From an uncultured Tenacibaculum sp. (GTDB lineage Bacteria; Bacteroidota; Bacteroidia; Flavobacteriales; Flavobacteriaceae): a stretch of DNA of 64,000 nt. The position numbers and the translations under genes are program-made. The notes beneath the pieces are model-generated. The model did not search any database, was not told the origin of the DNA, and was given only the letters and a program-made list of their open reading frames with translations. Positions 42,113 to 49,739 of the stretch are shown here, one piece after another (position 1 is the first letter of the stretch; the number at the start of each line of letters is the position of its first letter). The stretch covers positions 682,001-746,000 of the forward strand of contig NZ_CANMAX010000002.1 in assembly GCF_947495995.1 (NCBI RefSeq), given 5' to 3'.

Positions 42113-43885
42113 ATGTCGATTGAAATTACGCGCTTATTTGACTTTCCATACTACCAATTGGAAACGTACAATCTTGAGAAATCACTAACTACAAAATATA
42201 ACGGAAAATGGGAATCCGTTTCTACAAAAGAATATATTGATAAAGCTAATGCCATTAGCCGTGGGCTTTTAAGATTAGGTGTTCAACCTAACGATAAAAT
42301 AGCTATTATCTCTACAAATAACTGTACAGAATGGAATATTTGTGATATCGGTATTTTACAAACTGGAGCTCAAAATGTTCCTATTTATCCAACTATTTCA
42401 AAAGAAGATTACGAATACGTTCTAAATCACTCTGAATCTACATACTGTTTTGCTTCAGATGAAATGATTATAGAAAAGCTAAATCAAATTAAAGGAAACA
42501 CAAAATTAAAAGGTGTTTTTACTTTTGATGATATCGCTGGTGAAAAAAGCTGGAATGAAGTTTTAGAATTAGGAAAAGACGAAAGTAATCAACAAGAAGT
42601 TGAAGAAAGAAAAGCAAATGTAAAACCTGAAGATTTAGCTACGTTAATTTATACATCTGGAACAACAGGAAGACCTAAAGGTGTAATGCTTTCGCATAAT
42701 AATATCGTTTCAAATGTTATGGCTAGTTCTAAACGAGTACCTTTACATCAAGGTCAAGGTAAAAGTTTAAGCTTTTTACCAGTTTGTCACATTTTCGAAC
42801 GTATGATATTGTATTTATATCAATACTGTGGTATTTCAATCACTTTTGCTGAGTCTATTGAAAAGTTAAGTGAAAATGCACAAGAAGTAAAGCCTAATGT
42901 AATGACTGCCGTTCCTAGACTTTATGAAAAGATATACGATAAAATTTATGCTAAAGGAACAGAGTTATCTGGTATTAAAAAAGTATTATTTTTCTGGGCA
43001 ATCGATTTAGGTTTAAAATATCAACCATACGGAGCAAACGGATGGTGGTACGAAAAGCAATTAGGAATTGCACGTAAATTAATATTCTCTAAATGGCAAG
43101 CTGCTTTAGGAGGAGAACTTAAAATTATGGTATCTGGTAGTGCTGCTTTACAACCTCGTTTAGCTCGAGTTTTTGCTGCTGCTGGAATGCCTGTAATGGA
43201 AGGATATGGTTTAACTGAAACTTCACCTGTAATTTCTGTAAATGATGAAAGAAATGGTGGATTTAAGATTGGAACCGTAGGGCGTTTAATTGAAGGAGTT
43301 GAAGTTAAAATTTCTGAAGAAGATGAAATTTTAGTTAAAGGTCCTAATGTAATGATGGGTTATTATAAAGATCCTGAAAAAACAGCACAGGTATTAAAAG
43401 ACGGTTATTTCCATACTGGAGATAAAGGTAAAGTTGAAAATGGATTCTTAAGTATTACTGGACGTATTAAAGAAATGTTTAAAACATCTGGTGGTAAATA
43501 TGTAATTCCTACACTTTTAGAAGATAAATTAAAGCAGTCTCGTTTTATAGAACAAGTAATGGTAGTTGGTGAAGGTGAAAAAATGCCAACAGCTTTAATT
43601 CAGCCTAATTTCGAATTCGTTGGTGAATGGGCAAGAAGAAATAATATTGAGGCTACTTCTGAAAAAGATTTAGCATCTAACGAAAAGGTTATCGCTAGAA
43701 TTCAAGAAGAATTAGATGACTGTAATTGTCACTTTGGAAAATGGGAACGTATTAAACGTTTTGAACTTACTCCAGAGCAATGGACAATTGATGGTGGACA
43801 TTTAACACCTACAATGAAAATGAAACGTAAGATTATTAAAGAAATCTATAATGATCTTTATGAGAAAATGTACGACAGAGCATAA
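42113..43885 (+). CDS. Long-chain acyl-CoA synthetase (AMP-forming)
   Basis: A 590-aa adenylate-forming enzyme that activates fatty acids to acyl-CoA. The AMP-binding P-loop YTSGTTGRPKGVMLSH starts near residue 180, followed by LSFLPVCHIFERM, the adenine-binding MEGYGLTETSPVIS, and the hinge/C-terminal FHTGDKGKVENGFLSITGRI with KTSGGKYVIP. The HIFER motif is typical of FadD15/long-chain synthetases. No signal peptide; probably membrane-associated on the cytosolic side. It stands alone between two terminators. Confidence 0.94.
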   Translation: MSIEITRLFDFPYYQLETYNLEKSLTTKYNGKWESVSTKEYIDKANAISRGLLRLGVQPNDKIAIISTNNCTEWNICDIGILQTGAQNVPIYPTISKEDYEYVLNHSESTYCFASDEMIIEKLNQIKGNTKLKGVFTFDDIAGEKSWNEVLELGKDESNQQEVEERKANVKPEDLATLIYTSGTTGRPKGVMLSHNNIVSNVMASSKRVPLHQGQGKSLSFLPVCHIFERMILYLYQYCGISITFAESIEKLSENAQEVKPNVMTAVPRLYEKIYDKIYAKGTELSGIKKVLFFWAIDLGLKYQPYGANGWWYEKQLGIARKLIFSKWQAALGGELKIMVSGSAALQPRLARVFAAAGMPVMEGYGLTETSPVISVNDERNGGFKIGTVGRLIEGVEVKISEEDEILVKGPNVMMGYYKDPEKTAQVLKDGYFHTGDKGKVENGFLSITGRIKEMFKTSGGKYVIPTLLEDKLKQSRFIEQVMVVGEGEKMPTALIQPNFEFVGEWARRNNIEATSEKDLASNEKVIARIQEELDDCNCHFGKWERIKRFELTPEQWTIDGGHLTPTMKMKRKIIKEIYNDLYEKMYDRA

Positions 43886-43905
43886 TTCTCATTAATATAA
43901 AACAG

Positions 43906-43937
43906 AAACAGCATAATTAGTTATGCTGTTTTTTTAT
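43906..43937. terminator. Bidirectional intrinsic terminator
   Basis: AAACAGCATAA (43906-43916) pairs perfectly with TTATGCTGTTT (43921-43931), loop TTAG, T-run to 43936, between convergent genes. Confidence 0.9.
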
Positions 43938-44357
43938 TTAATATAATTGTACTTTACTGTTAAAACGTAAATTCGCTTCTTCTCTAAATTCAATAGAATT
44001 TCTAGTTGTAAAATATTCGTCTCCAATAAACAAATGTACATCAACAGTACTTGTTTCTATTTGATTTATTAAAGTAATACTGTTGTTGGTGTTATAACTA
44101 TTAATTCGTTTTAACTGAATCGGATTCTCTTTATCTCCACGAACAATATGCCATTTTTGACCTGTATGTAGTGTATAAATATCTGAACTATTTCCTTCAG
44201 TATCTTTTACAATAACATCAAACTCCATTGGATATGTAAAATCCTGTGATCTTAAACTTGGTGGTAATACTAACTTCCAAGCATCGCTAATATCTTTTAA
44301 AATTGAAACTACTTCACTACTAAAAGCTCTATTATTAATTAATTGAATTGTGCTCAT
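43938..44357 (-). CDS. Hypothetical beta-rich protein, 139 aa
   Basis: I do not recognise the family. The 139-aa product has no signal peptide or membrane segment and is rich in predicted beta-strands (YPMEFDVIVKDTEGN, IYTLHTGQKWHIVRG, SITLINQIETSTVDVHLFIG). The alternation of polar and hydrophobic residues suggests a small beta-sandwich. It starts at ATG 44357 and ends just at the bidirectional terminator. It may be a cytosolic partner of something else; context gives no hint, as the flanking genes are a fatty acyl-CoA synthetase and a small secreted protein. Confidence 0.7.
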   Translation of the reverse strand: MSTIQLINNRAFSSEVVSILKDISDAWKLVLPPSLRSQDFTYPMEFDVIVKDTEGNSSDIYTLHTGQKWHIVRGDKENPIQLKRINSYNTNNSITLINQIETSTVDVHLFIGDEYFTTRNSIEFREEANLRFNSKVQLY

Positions 44358-44504
44358 GATCGTAAACTTATTTGGTATTGATTACTATCTGAAATTACAA
44401 TTAAAACTCTAGTGAAAATATTATAAAGGCATTAGTGCTTTAAAATTAGGAATGAAAGTCTAATTTCTAAGAACCATTAATATTACTATTTCAAAATCAA
44501 ACGA

Positions 44505-44861
44505 TTAATACTCATCAATAGTAAAACCAGAAATTTTTAATTCAGGAGTAAGTTTAAGGATTAATACCATAGAAGCTTTCTCAAATTCTAATAGGTAACA
44601 ATTACCTTGTTCTCCTTCCATCCAAAACTCAGTAGCTCCTATATTTCCTAATTCTTCATGATAATCTAAAATCGTTTTTTCAAATCCATCGAAAGCCGTT
44701 TCTTTTTTAAAATCATCTGTAAAAGAATCATAAATACTCTTTACATCTTTGGCATTAATAAACTTGGTAATGTTTTCAACTTGTTTTTCATAATCAGTAT
44801 CAGTTTGAGAAAAAGATACGTGTATTACGCATAAAAAAATTATGCAAATAATGTTCTTCAT
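44505..44861 (-). CDS. Small secreted NTF2/DUF3887-like protein
   Basis: The 118-aa product has signal peptide MKNIICIIFLCVIHVSFSQ followed by a short alpha+beta domain. The helix YEKQVENITKFINAKDVKSI with YDSFTDDFKKE and the strands NCYLLEFEKASMVLILKLTP and ISGFTIDEY follow the pattern of DUF3887/NTF2-like domains that end in 'isG'. Function unknown; it would act in the periplasm or outside. No promoter was seen. Confidence 0.7.
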   Translation of the reverse strand: MKNIICIIFLCVIHVSFSQTDTDYEKQVENITKFINAKDVKSIYDSFTDDFKKETAFDGFEKTILDYHEELGNIGATEFWMEGEQGNCYLLEFEKASMVLILKLTPELKISGFTIDEY

Positions 44862-44905
44862 AAAACTATGAAATTGATATTATTAATATTGGGGTTTTAA
44901 AATAT

Positions 44906-44956
44906 AACTAACTATTAGTCAACTATAAATATAACACATAAGTTTTTAATAGTTAG
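44906..44956. repeat. 11-bp inverted repeat in an intergenic region
   Basis: ACTAACTATTA (44906-44916) is the reverse complement of TAATAGTTAGT (44946-44956), 29 nt apart, downstream of the M1 gene at 45000. There is no T-run, so terminator function is doubtful. Confidence 0.5.
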
Positions 44957-44999
44957 TGTACTTATAATCAATATCAGGTCAACAAAAAGTAAGCCAAAA

Positions 45000-46652
45000 T
45001 TACTTTTTAGTTTTACTAATATAGAAATTTTGCTCTATTTCTATTGATGCAGTATCGATAGTAATTTCTTTCCAATCTTGGGTTGGTTTAAGTAGAATCT
45101 CCTTTGAATTTGAATAAATCTTTAATGGCATATTGAAACCTTCCACTACATTAGTCCATCTGTATTTCAATTTCCCTTTTTTTATTGAATATTCGAAATT
45201 AGGTATCATTACTGTTCTTAAATATTGATCAAAAACTTTTGAAAAATCTATTTTTGAAGTAGTTGAAATGTAATCTTCAATTTCTTTTGTACTTACTGTT
45301 TTGTGATAAAACTCCTTATTTAAGCCTCTTAAAATATTTCTCCAAACAATATCATCATTAATAACATTACGTATTGTATTCAACATATTAGATCCTTTGT
45401 AATACATATCTCCAGAACCTTCATGATTAACATCGTAAACACCAATTATAGGTTTATCGTTTGCTATATTTCTACGTGTACCAATAACATATTCAAATCC
45501 AGCTTTTTTTCCATAGTAATATTCTAAAAATAAGCTTTCAGAATATGCTGTAAAACTTTCATGAATCCACATATCAGCAATGTCTTTGTTTGTAATATTA
45601 TTTGCAAACCATTCGTGACCAGCTTCATGAATAATTATAAAATCAAACTTAAGTCCCCAACCTGTTCCAGATAAATCGCCTCCTCTGTATCCTTTAAGAT
45701 ATTTATTTCCATAAGTTACAGAACTTTGATGTTCCATTCCTAAATATGGTACTTCTACTAACTTAAAACTATCTTCATAAAAAGGATATTTACCAAACCA
45801 ATGTTCAAAAGCTTTCATCATTTTTGGCGCATCTTTAAAATGTTCTTTAGCTTCTTCTAAATTATCTTTTAAAACATAATAATTCATATCTAACTCCCCT
45901 CCTTCTCCATTGTACTTTTCAGAGAAATTTGCGTAATCTCCAATATTTACATTTACACCATAATTATTAATCGGGTTCTTTACAAACCAATGATAACTCG
46001 TTGTATTGTCTTTATGTTCTTCAATTTTTCTAAGTCTTCCGTTTGCTACTCCAGTTAAATCTTTCGGAACTCGAACACTAATCGCCATACTATCTACTTC
46101 ATCATACATATGATCTTTATTAGGCCACCAAACACTTGCTCCTAAACCCTGACAAGAAGTTGCTACAAAGTGTTTTCCATTCATATCTTTTTTCCAAGAA
46201 AAACCACCATCCCATGGAGCATTTTTCGCAACTTTAGGTTTTCCTTCATAAAACACTGTTATAGAATTTGTCTTACCTTTTCGTTGTTTCTTTTTTAAAT
46301 GAATAAAATGTGCATTTATATCTGAAGTAAACTTCAATTCTTTTCCATCCTGAACTACTTTCGTAATTTTTAATGGTGGTTGTAAATCTACTTGCAATGT
46401 TTTATTAGAGTTTAAAACTGTGTATTGAATTTCATTTTTCCCTTTAATAAATTGTTGCTCAGGATCTACAGTAACATCTAAATGATAATAAGTTAAATCC
46501 CACCATTCACGTTCTGGCGTTATACTACCTCGTAATGTATCTTGTTTTGTAAACTTATGATTATGCTTAAACAATCCGTTTTGAGCAGAAATTGTAACAC
46601 TTAATAAACAAATACACACAGATAAAAGGATTCTTCTTTGTCTTATCATCAT
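45000..46652 (-). CDS. M1-family zinc metallopeptidase, short form, 550 aa
   Basis: A secreted protein (signal peptide ILLSVCICLLSVTISAQ) with the M1 beta domain and catalytic domain but no long C-terminal helical domain. The active site is HEAGH (342-346) with Glu365 in WIHESF. The exopeptidase loop reads GMEHQ (305-309) instead of GAMEN, as in a branch of Bacteroidota M1 proteins; the Glu that binds the substrate N-terminus is kept. It probably removes N-terminal residues from peptides outside the inner membrane. It is a distinct paralogue of the 816-aa M1 enzyme at 14910. Confidence 0.92.
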   Translation of the reverse strand: MMIRQRRILLSVCICLLSVTISAQNGLFKHNHKFTKQDTLRGSITPEREWWDLTYYHLDVTVDPEQQFIKGKNEIQYTVLNSNKTLQVDLQPPLKITKVVQDGKELKFTSDINAHFIHLKKKQRKGKTNSITVFYEGKPKVAKNAPWDGGFSWKKDMNGKHFVATSCQGLGASVWWPNKDHMYDEVDSMAISVRVPKDLTGVANGRLRKIEEHKDNTTSYHWFVKNPINNYGVNVNIGDYANFSEKYNGEGGELDMNYYVLKDNLEEAKEHFKDAPKMMKAFEHWFGKYPFYEDSFKLVEVPYLGMEHQSSVTYGNKYLKGYRGGDLSGTGWGLKFDFIIIHEAGHEWFANNITNKDIADMWIHESFTAYSESLFLEYYYGKKAGFEYVIGTRRNIANDKPIIGVYDVNHEGSGDMYYKGSNMLNTIRNVINDDIVWRNILRGLNKEFYHKTVSTKEIEDYISTTSKIDFSKVFDQYLRTVMIPNFEYSIKKGKLKYRWTNVVEGFNMPLKIYSNSKEILLKPTQDWKEITIDTASIEIEQNFYISKTKK

Positions 46653-46738
46653 TTAAAATTTTGTAATTGCGAATATATTGTATTTCTAAAATATAATTTT
46701 TCATTTCTAATATGAATACTCTTCGCTAAAAATTAACA

Positions 46739-46776
46739 GAATACTTAAAAAGATCATAGGTCTTTGAAAAGTATTC
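46739..46776. promoter_or_regulatory. Nested dyad symmetry upstream of gcvT
   Basis: GAATACTT (46739-46746) and AAGTATTC (46769-46776) are inverted repeats enclosing a second dyad, AGATC-ATA-GGTCT. It lies where the -33 region of the gcvT promoter would be and may be an operator. Confidence 0.4.
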
Positions 46777-46778
46777 AA

Positions 46779-46786
46779 TATTTTTG
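46779..46786 (+). promoter_or_regulatory. -7 element of gcvT
   Basis: TATTTTTG matches TAnnTTTG, giving a start of transcription near 46790 and so excluding the in-frame TTG at 46784 as start codon. Confidence 0.5.
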
Positions 46787-46810
46787 AACTATCTAAAACA
46801 AACAATTCAA

Positions 46811-47893
46811 ATGAAAAATACTGCGTTAACACACGTACATGAAGCTCTTGGTGCAAAAATGGTACCATTTGCTGGATATAATATGCCTGTACAATACGAA
46901 GGTGTAACTGTTGAGCACGAAACGGTTAGAAAAGGTGTAGGTGTTTTTGATGTTAGCCATATGGGAGAGTTTTTTCTTAAAGGTGAAAATGCTTTAGCTT
47001 TAATTCAAAAAATTACAACAAACGATGCTTCTAAATTAGTTCCTGGAAAAGCACAATATACTTGTATGCCTAATAACACAGGTGGTATTGTAGATGATTT
47101 AATTATTTACATGATTCAAGAAAATGAATACATGTTAGTTGTAAATGCTTCTAATATTGAAAAAGATTGGAACTGGATTTCTCAACATAATGATTTAAAT
47201 GTTGAAATGGAAAACAGATCTGAAGATTGGTCTTTATTAGCAATTCAAGGACCAAAAGCTGCTGAAGCTATGCAATCTTTAACTGAAGTTGATTTGTCTG
47301 CTATTAAGTTTTATACATTTGAAATTACTGATTTTGCTGGAATTCCTAATGTTGTAGTTTCTGCAACTGGTTATACTGGTTCTGGTGGATTTGAAGTTTA
47401 TGTAAAGAATGAAGATGTAGAAGCTTTATGGAAAAAGGTATTTGAAGCTGGTGCAGATTGGGATATTAAACCTATAGGATTAGCAGCTCGTGATACGTTA
47501 CGTTTAGAAATGGGATATTGTTTATATGGTAATGATATTACTGATACAACTTCTCCTATTGAAGCTGGTTTAAGTTGGATTACAAAATTCTCAAAAGATT
47601 TTGTAAACGCTGAAGCTTTAAAAGCGCAAAAAGAAAACGGAGTTTATAGAAAGTTAGTTGCTTTTGAAATGATTGAACGTGGTATTCCTCGTAAAGATTA
47701 TGAAATTGTAAATACTGATGGTGAAGTAATCGGACAAGTAACTTCAGGAACTATGAGTCCAAGTTTAAGTAAAGGAATTGGTTTAGGATATGTAACAATT
47801 GAAAACTCTAAAGTAGATTCTGATATCTTAATTCAAATACGTAAAAAACAAATTCCTGCTAAGGTGGTAAAACTACCTTTTTATAAAGGATAA
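46811..47893 (+). CDS. gcvT: Glycine cleavage system T protein (aminomethyltransferase)
   Basis: From ATG 46811 the protein is 360 aa. It takes the aminomethyl group from the H-protein lipoyl arm and passes it to tetrahydrofolate, releasing ammonia. Signatures are [55 protein letters not shown] (folate site) and [20 protein letters not shown], with the catalytic Asp in the last. The C-terminal barrel ends [19 protein letters not shown]. Other gcv genes are not in the window; glyA, which shares the one-carbon pathway, is 9 kb away. Upstream is a dyad but no recognisable glycine riboswitch. Confidence 0.96.
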   Translation: MKNTALTHVHEALGAKMVPFAGYNMPVQYEGVTVEHETVRKGVGVFDVSHMGEFFLKGENALALIQKITTNDASKLVPGKAQYTCMPNNTGGIVDDLIIYMIQENEYMLVVNASNIEKDWNWISQHNDLNVEMENRSEDWSLLAIQGPKAAEAMQSLTEVDLSAIKFYTFEITDFAGIPNVVVSATGYTGSGGFEVYVKNEDVEALWKKVFEAGADWDIKPIGLAARDTLRLEMGYCLYGNDITDTTSPIEAGLSWITKFSKDFVNAEALKAQKENGVYRKLVAFEMIERGIPRKDYEIVNTDGEVIGQVTSGTMSPSLSKGIGLGYVTIENSKVDSDILIQIRKKQIPAKVVKLPFYKG

Positions 47894-47899
47894 AACATA

Positions 47900-47927
47900 A
47901 AAAAGCTGCTTTTTAAAGCAGCTTTTT
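47900..47927. terminator. Bidirectional terminator after gcvT
   Basis: AAAAAGCTGCTTT and AAAGCAGCTTTTT (47900-47912, 47915-47927) form a hairpin; it overlaps the last codons of the convergent acyltransferase gene. Confidence 0.85.
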
Positions 47928-48473
47928 ATTATTAAACTGTTCTGGTTTTGCAGGAACTATGTCTTTATAAAATTCTAAAAAAGCATCGAAATCTTTTTCT
48001 ATACTATCAGTTACATGATAAGGTTCTGCAACAACGATTTGCTTATTTTTAAAGTCAAAAGCAAACATTACAACAGGAATATTCGCTCCTTTAGCAATGT
48101 AGTAAAATCCAGTCTTCCATTTCTTTGTATACTTTCGTGTTCCTTCAGGAGATAAAGCTAATCTAAACTCTTCCTTCTCATTATAAATCTGTACTACAGA
48201 ATCTACAAAATTGTTACTTTTTGTTCTGTCTACTGGCGTACCTCCTAACCATCGATAAATAAAACCAAATGGTGGTTTAAAAAGTGAAGCTTTACCAACA
48301 AAATCAATCGGAATTTGAATTACATTTCGAGTTAAAATTGCAATTGGAAAATCTTTCCAGCTAGTATGTGGAGCTCCAATAATAATATACTTTTTTAAGT
48401 CTTTAGGAAACGCTCCAACGATCTTCCATCCTAAAATTTTATGGAAAATAAATTTAGAAATTGCTTGTGTCAT
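47913..48473 (-). CDS. 1-acylglycerol-3-phosphate acyltransferase-like protein
   Basis: A 186-aa PlsC-family acyltransferase. The catalytic HxxxxD box is seen in GAPHTSWKDFPIAI, the glycerol-phosphate binding PEGTR in LALSPEGTRKYTKKWKTGFY, and an amphipathic N-terminal helix precedes them (FIFHKILGWKI). Such enzymes acylate lysophosphatidic acid or other lipids at the inner membrane. It is shorter than typical PlsC and lacks an obvious membrane helix, like other small Bacteroidota members often annotated as glycerol acyltransferase. Acceptor unknown. The last codons lie within a terminator hairpin shared with gcvT. Confidence 0.88.
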   Translation of the reverse strand: MTQAISKFIFHKILGWKIVGAFPKDLKKYIIIGAPHTSWKDFPIAILTRNVIQIPIDFVGKASLFKPPFGFIYRWLGGTPVDRTKSNNFVDSVVQIYNEKEEFRLALSPEGTRKYTKKWKTGFYYIAKGANIPVVMFAFDFKNKQIVVAEPYHVTDSIEKDFDAFLEFYKDIVPAKPEQFNNKKLL

Positions 48474-48510
48474 TAATTCATGTTAAAGTGGTAAATTTAG
48501 GATTTAAATA

Positions 48511-49266
48511 TTATTTTCCTTTTTTCTTTGAATTATATTTTACTTCTGATTTAAAAGGTTGCTTGTCAGTAAAACATTCTCTAGGTAAATAAATATCACT
48601 AAATTTCATCTGACTAGAATTAAACCATTTTACCTTAAATAAAGTTTTTGATACTTTTCTTTTAATTTTACCATCAGGATAATAATCATCTTTCAGCTCA
48701 TTTGTCTTTATACTACACAAAATAAACTCAGGTGAAGAATAGTTAACCACATACTGAACTGTCCTTATTTCTTTATTTCCATCACCATCTTTATCATTTG
48801 GTTCAGATACAGTATTTAAAATTTTCAAAGAAGTTCTTTTTTTAAGTATCTCAAACTTTTTTGTTTTAAAAAAAAGAATTTTTCCATATTCGTATTTGGG
48901 CTTCTTATACTTTTTAGTTTCCTGTATTAAAGATTCATAGTTTTCTTGATCATCTTTTATTTTTCCATCCTTCCTAGCAATATAAATATTAGTAAACTTC
49001 TTTAACATTGTTTCATATAAAAGAACTTCCTTAAAAGTCGTTTTATCATCATCAAAAAAAACACATTTGTATTTGATTTTATCTGCTATTTGTTTTCCGA
49101 ACTCTTCGCTATGTGTAATTTTATTCTCTTTTTCTATAAAAATCTCTTTAACAATCATAAAGGGAGGAATCAATTTTCCATCTCCTTTAATTTCTAGATT
49201 ATATAACAATGGATGTGTTTTCAATGTAACAATTGTTCCAATAGAAAATTTATAATCTTTTTTCAT
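48511..49266 (-). CDS. Hypothetical cytosolic protein next to the reverse transcriptase locus, 251 aa
   Basis: I do not recognise the family. The 251-aa product has no signal peptide or membrane helix and is very Lys-rich (pI clearly basic). It opens FSIGTIVTLKTHPLLYNLEI and GKLIPPFMIVKEIFIEKENK, which has the look of a small beta-barrel (SH3/KOW-like) domain, and later has ILCSIKTNELKDDYYPDGKI and a basic tail ending NSKKKGK. It lies between the acyltransferase and reverse transcriptase genes on the opposite strand to the RT. It is as A/T-rich as the RT gene, so it may belong to the same accessory insertion; that is inference. Confidence 0.65.
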   Translation of the reverse strand: MKKDYKFSIGTIVTLKTHPLLYNLEIKGDGKLIPPFMIVKEIFIEKENKITHSEEFGKQIADKIKYKCVFFDDDKTTFKEVLLYETMLKKFTNIYIARKDGKIKDDQENYESLIQETKKYKKPKYEYGKILFFKTKKFEILKKRTSLKILNTVSEPNDKDGDGNKEIRTVQYVVNYSSPEFILCSIKTNELKDDYYPDGKIKRKVSKTLFKVKWFNSSQMKFSDIYLPRECFTDKQPFKSEVKYNSKKKGK

Positions 49267-49285
49267 TTTTTAAATTAAATTTCTT

Positions 49286-49346
49286 TAAAAATAACTAAAT
49301 GAATATATTTATAAAATAATATAGAGAAGTTCTTTAGTTATTTTTA
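49286..49346. repeat. 14-bp perfect inverted repeat at the edge of the RT locus
   Basis: TAAAAATAACTAAA (49286-49299) is the reverse complement of TTTAGTTATTTTTA (49333-49346), 33 nt apart. It lies between the start of the minus-strand gene and the presumed RT-associated noncoding RNA. It could be an operator, a terminator or an insertion boundary. Confidence 0.6.
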
Positions 49347-49386
49347 TAGACATTTGTTTGAGCTTTTGTTAATTTTAAATTACAAC

Positions 49387-49739
49387 TAATTCAAACCTAG
49401 AATTGGGGTTAAATAAAATATGTGGATTAGTATTGATGAATAATTTCTGAATTATCAAAGAAACAATTAATTTAATCTTTGCTAATTTCAGAAGATTGGT
49501 CAGGTTTCTCCCTGAATCAACTAGAACAGGTGATGAACCTCCCAGTATTTGGATGTTTAATTTCATTTCAAGTACATATTTAATTATTATCAGCAATAAA
49601 TTTACCTCCAATGGTAAATATACGTATATAGGCATCGGGAATCGAGAATTCGGTTAACGGCTCAATCTATTAAAGATGTTAGGTCTATAATTGAAAAAAC
49701 CGAGCGAGAACTTCTCTTTTATTCAATGATAATAAACTT
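49387..49739 (+). ncRNA. Candidate template ncRNA of the reverse transcriptase system
   Basis: These 350 bp upstream of the RT have no convincing gene yet are more GC-rich and more structured than other gaps. Hairpins include TCAGG/CCTGA (49500-49515 area), AGGT/ACCT (49529-49540 area), a perfect 7-bp ATTTACC/GGTAAAT (49600-49606, 49613-49619), the palindrome ATATACGTATAT (49618-49629), and near the RT a two-step stem TCGGTT/AACCGA (49650-49655, 49698-49703) around TCAAT/ATTGA (49662-49666, 49690-49694). GAGAA-C-TTCTC followed by TTTT (49706-49720) could end the transcript. One plus-strand frame is stop-free from 49451 to 49654. A weak promoter (TTTG 49353, 19 nt, TAAATTAC 49376) would start it near 49387. 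Defence RTs of types DRT2 and DRT9 have such an ncRNA directly upstream. Ends are approximate. Confidence 0.55.

Noticed and set aside
46784..46810. TTG start for gcvT
   Set aside because: It lies within the -7 element and upstream of the predicted transcription start; homologues begin at the ATG 46811.
46653..46810. Glycine riboswitch upstream of gcvT
   Set aside because: No conserved glycine aptamer core was seen, and the dyad lies before the predicted transcription start.
49375..49635. 86-aa minus-strand frame as a protein-coding gene
   Set aside because: It has no promoter, lies opposite the structured RT-upstream region, and reads as Leu/Ile-rich sequence without recognisable domains. 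It is kept as an observation, not annotated as a CDS.
49655..49682. Resemblance to an integron attC site (TAAC... and ...GTTAGG)
   Set aside because: The candidate is only about 30 bp, has no paired R/L boxes, and no integron integrase is present.
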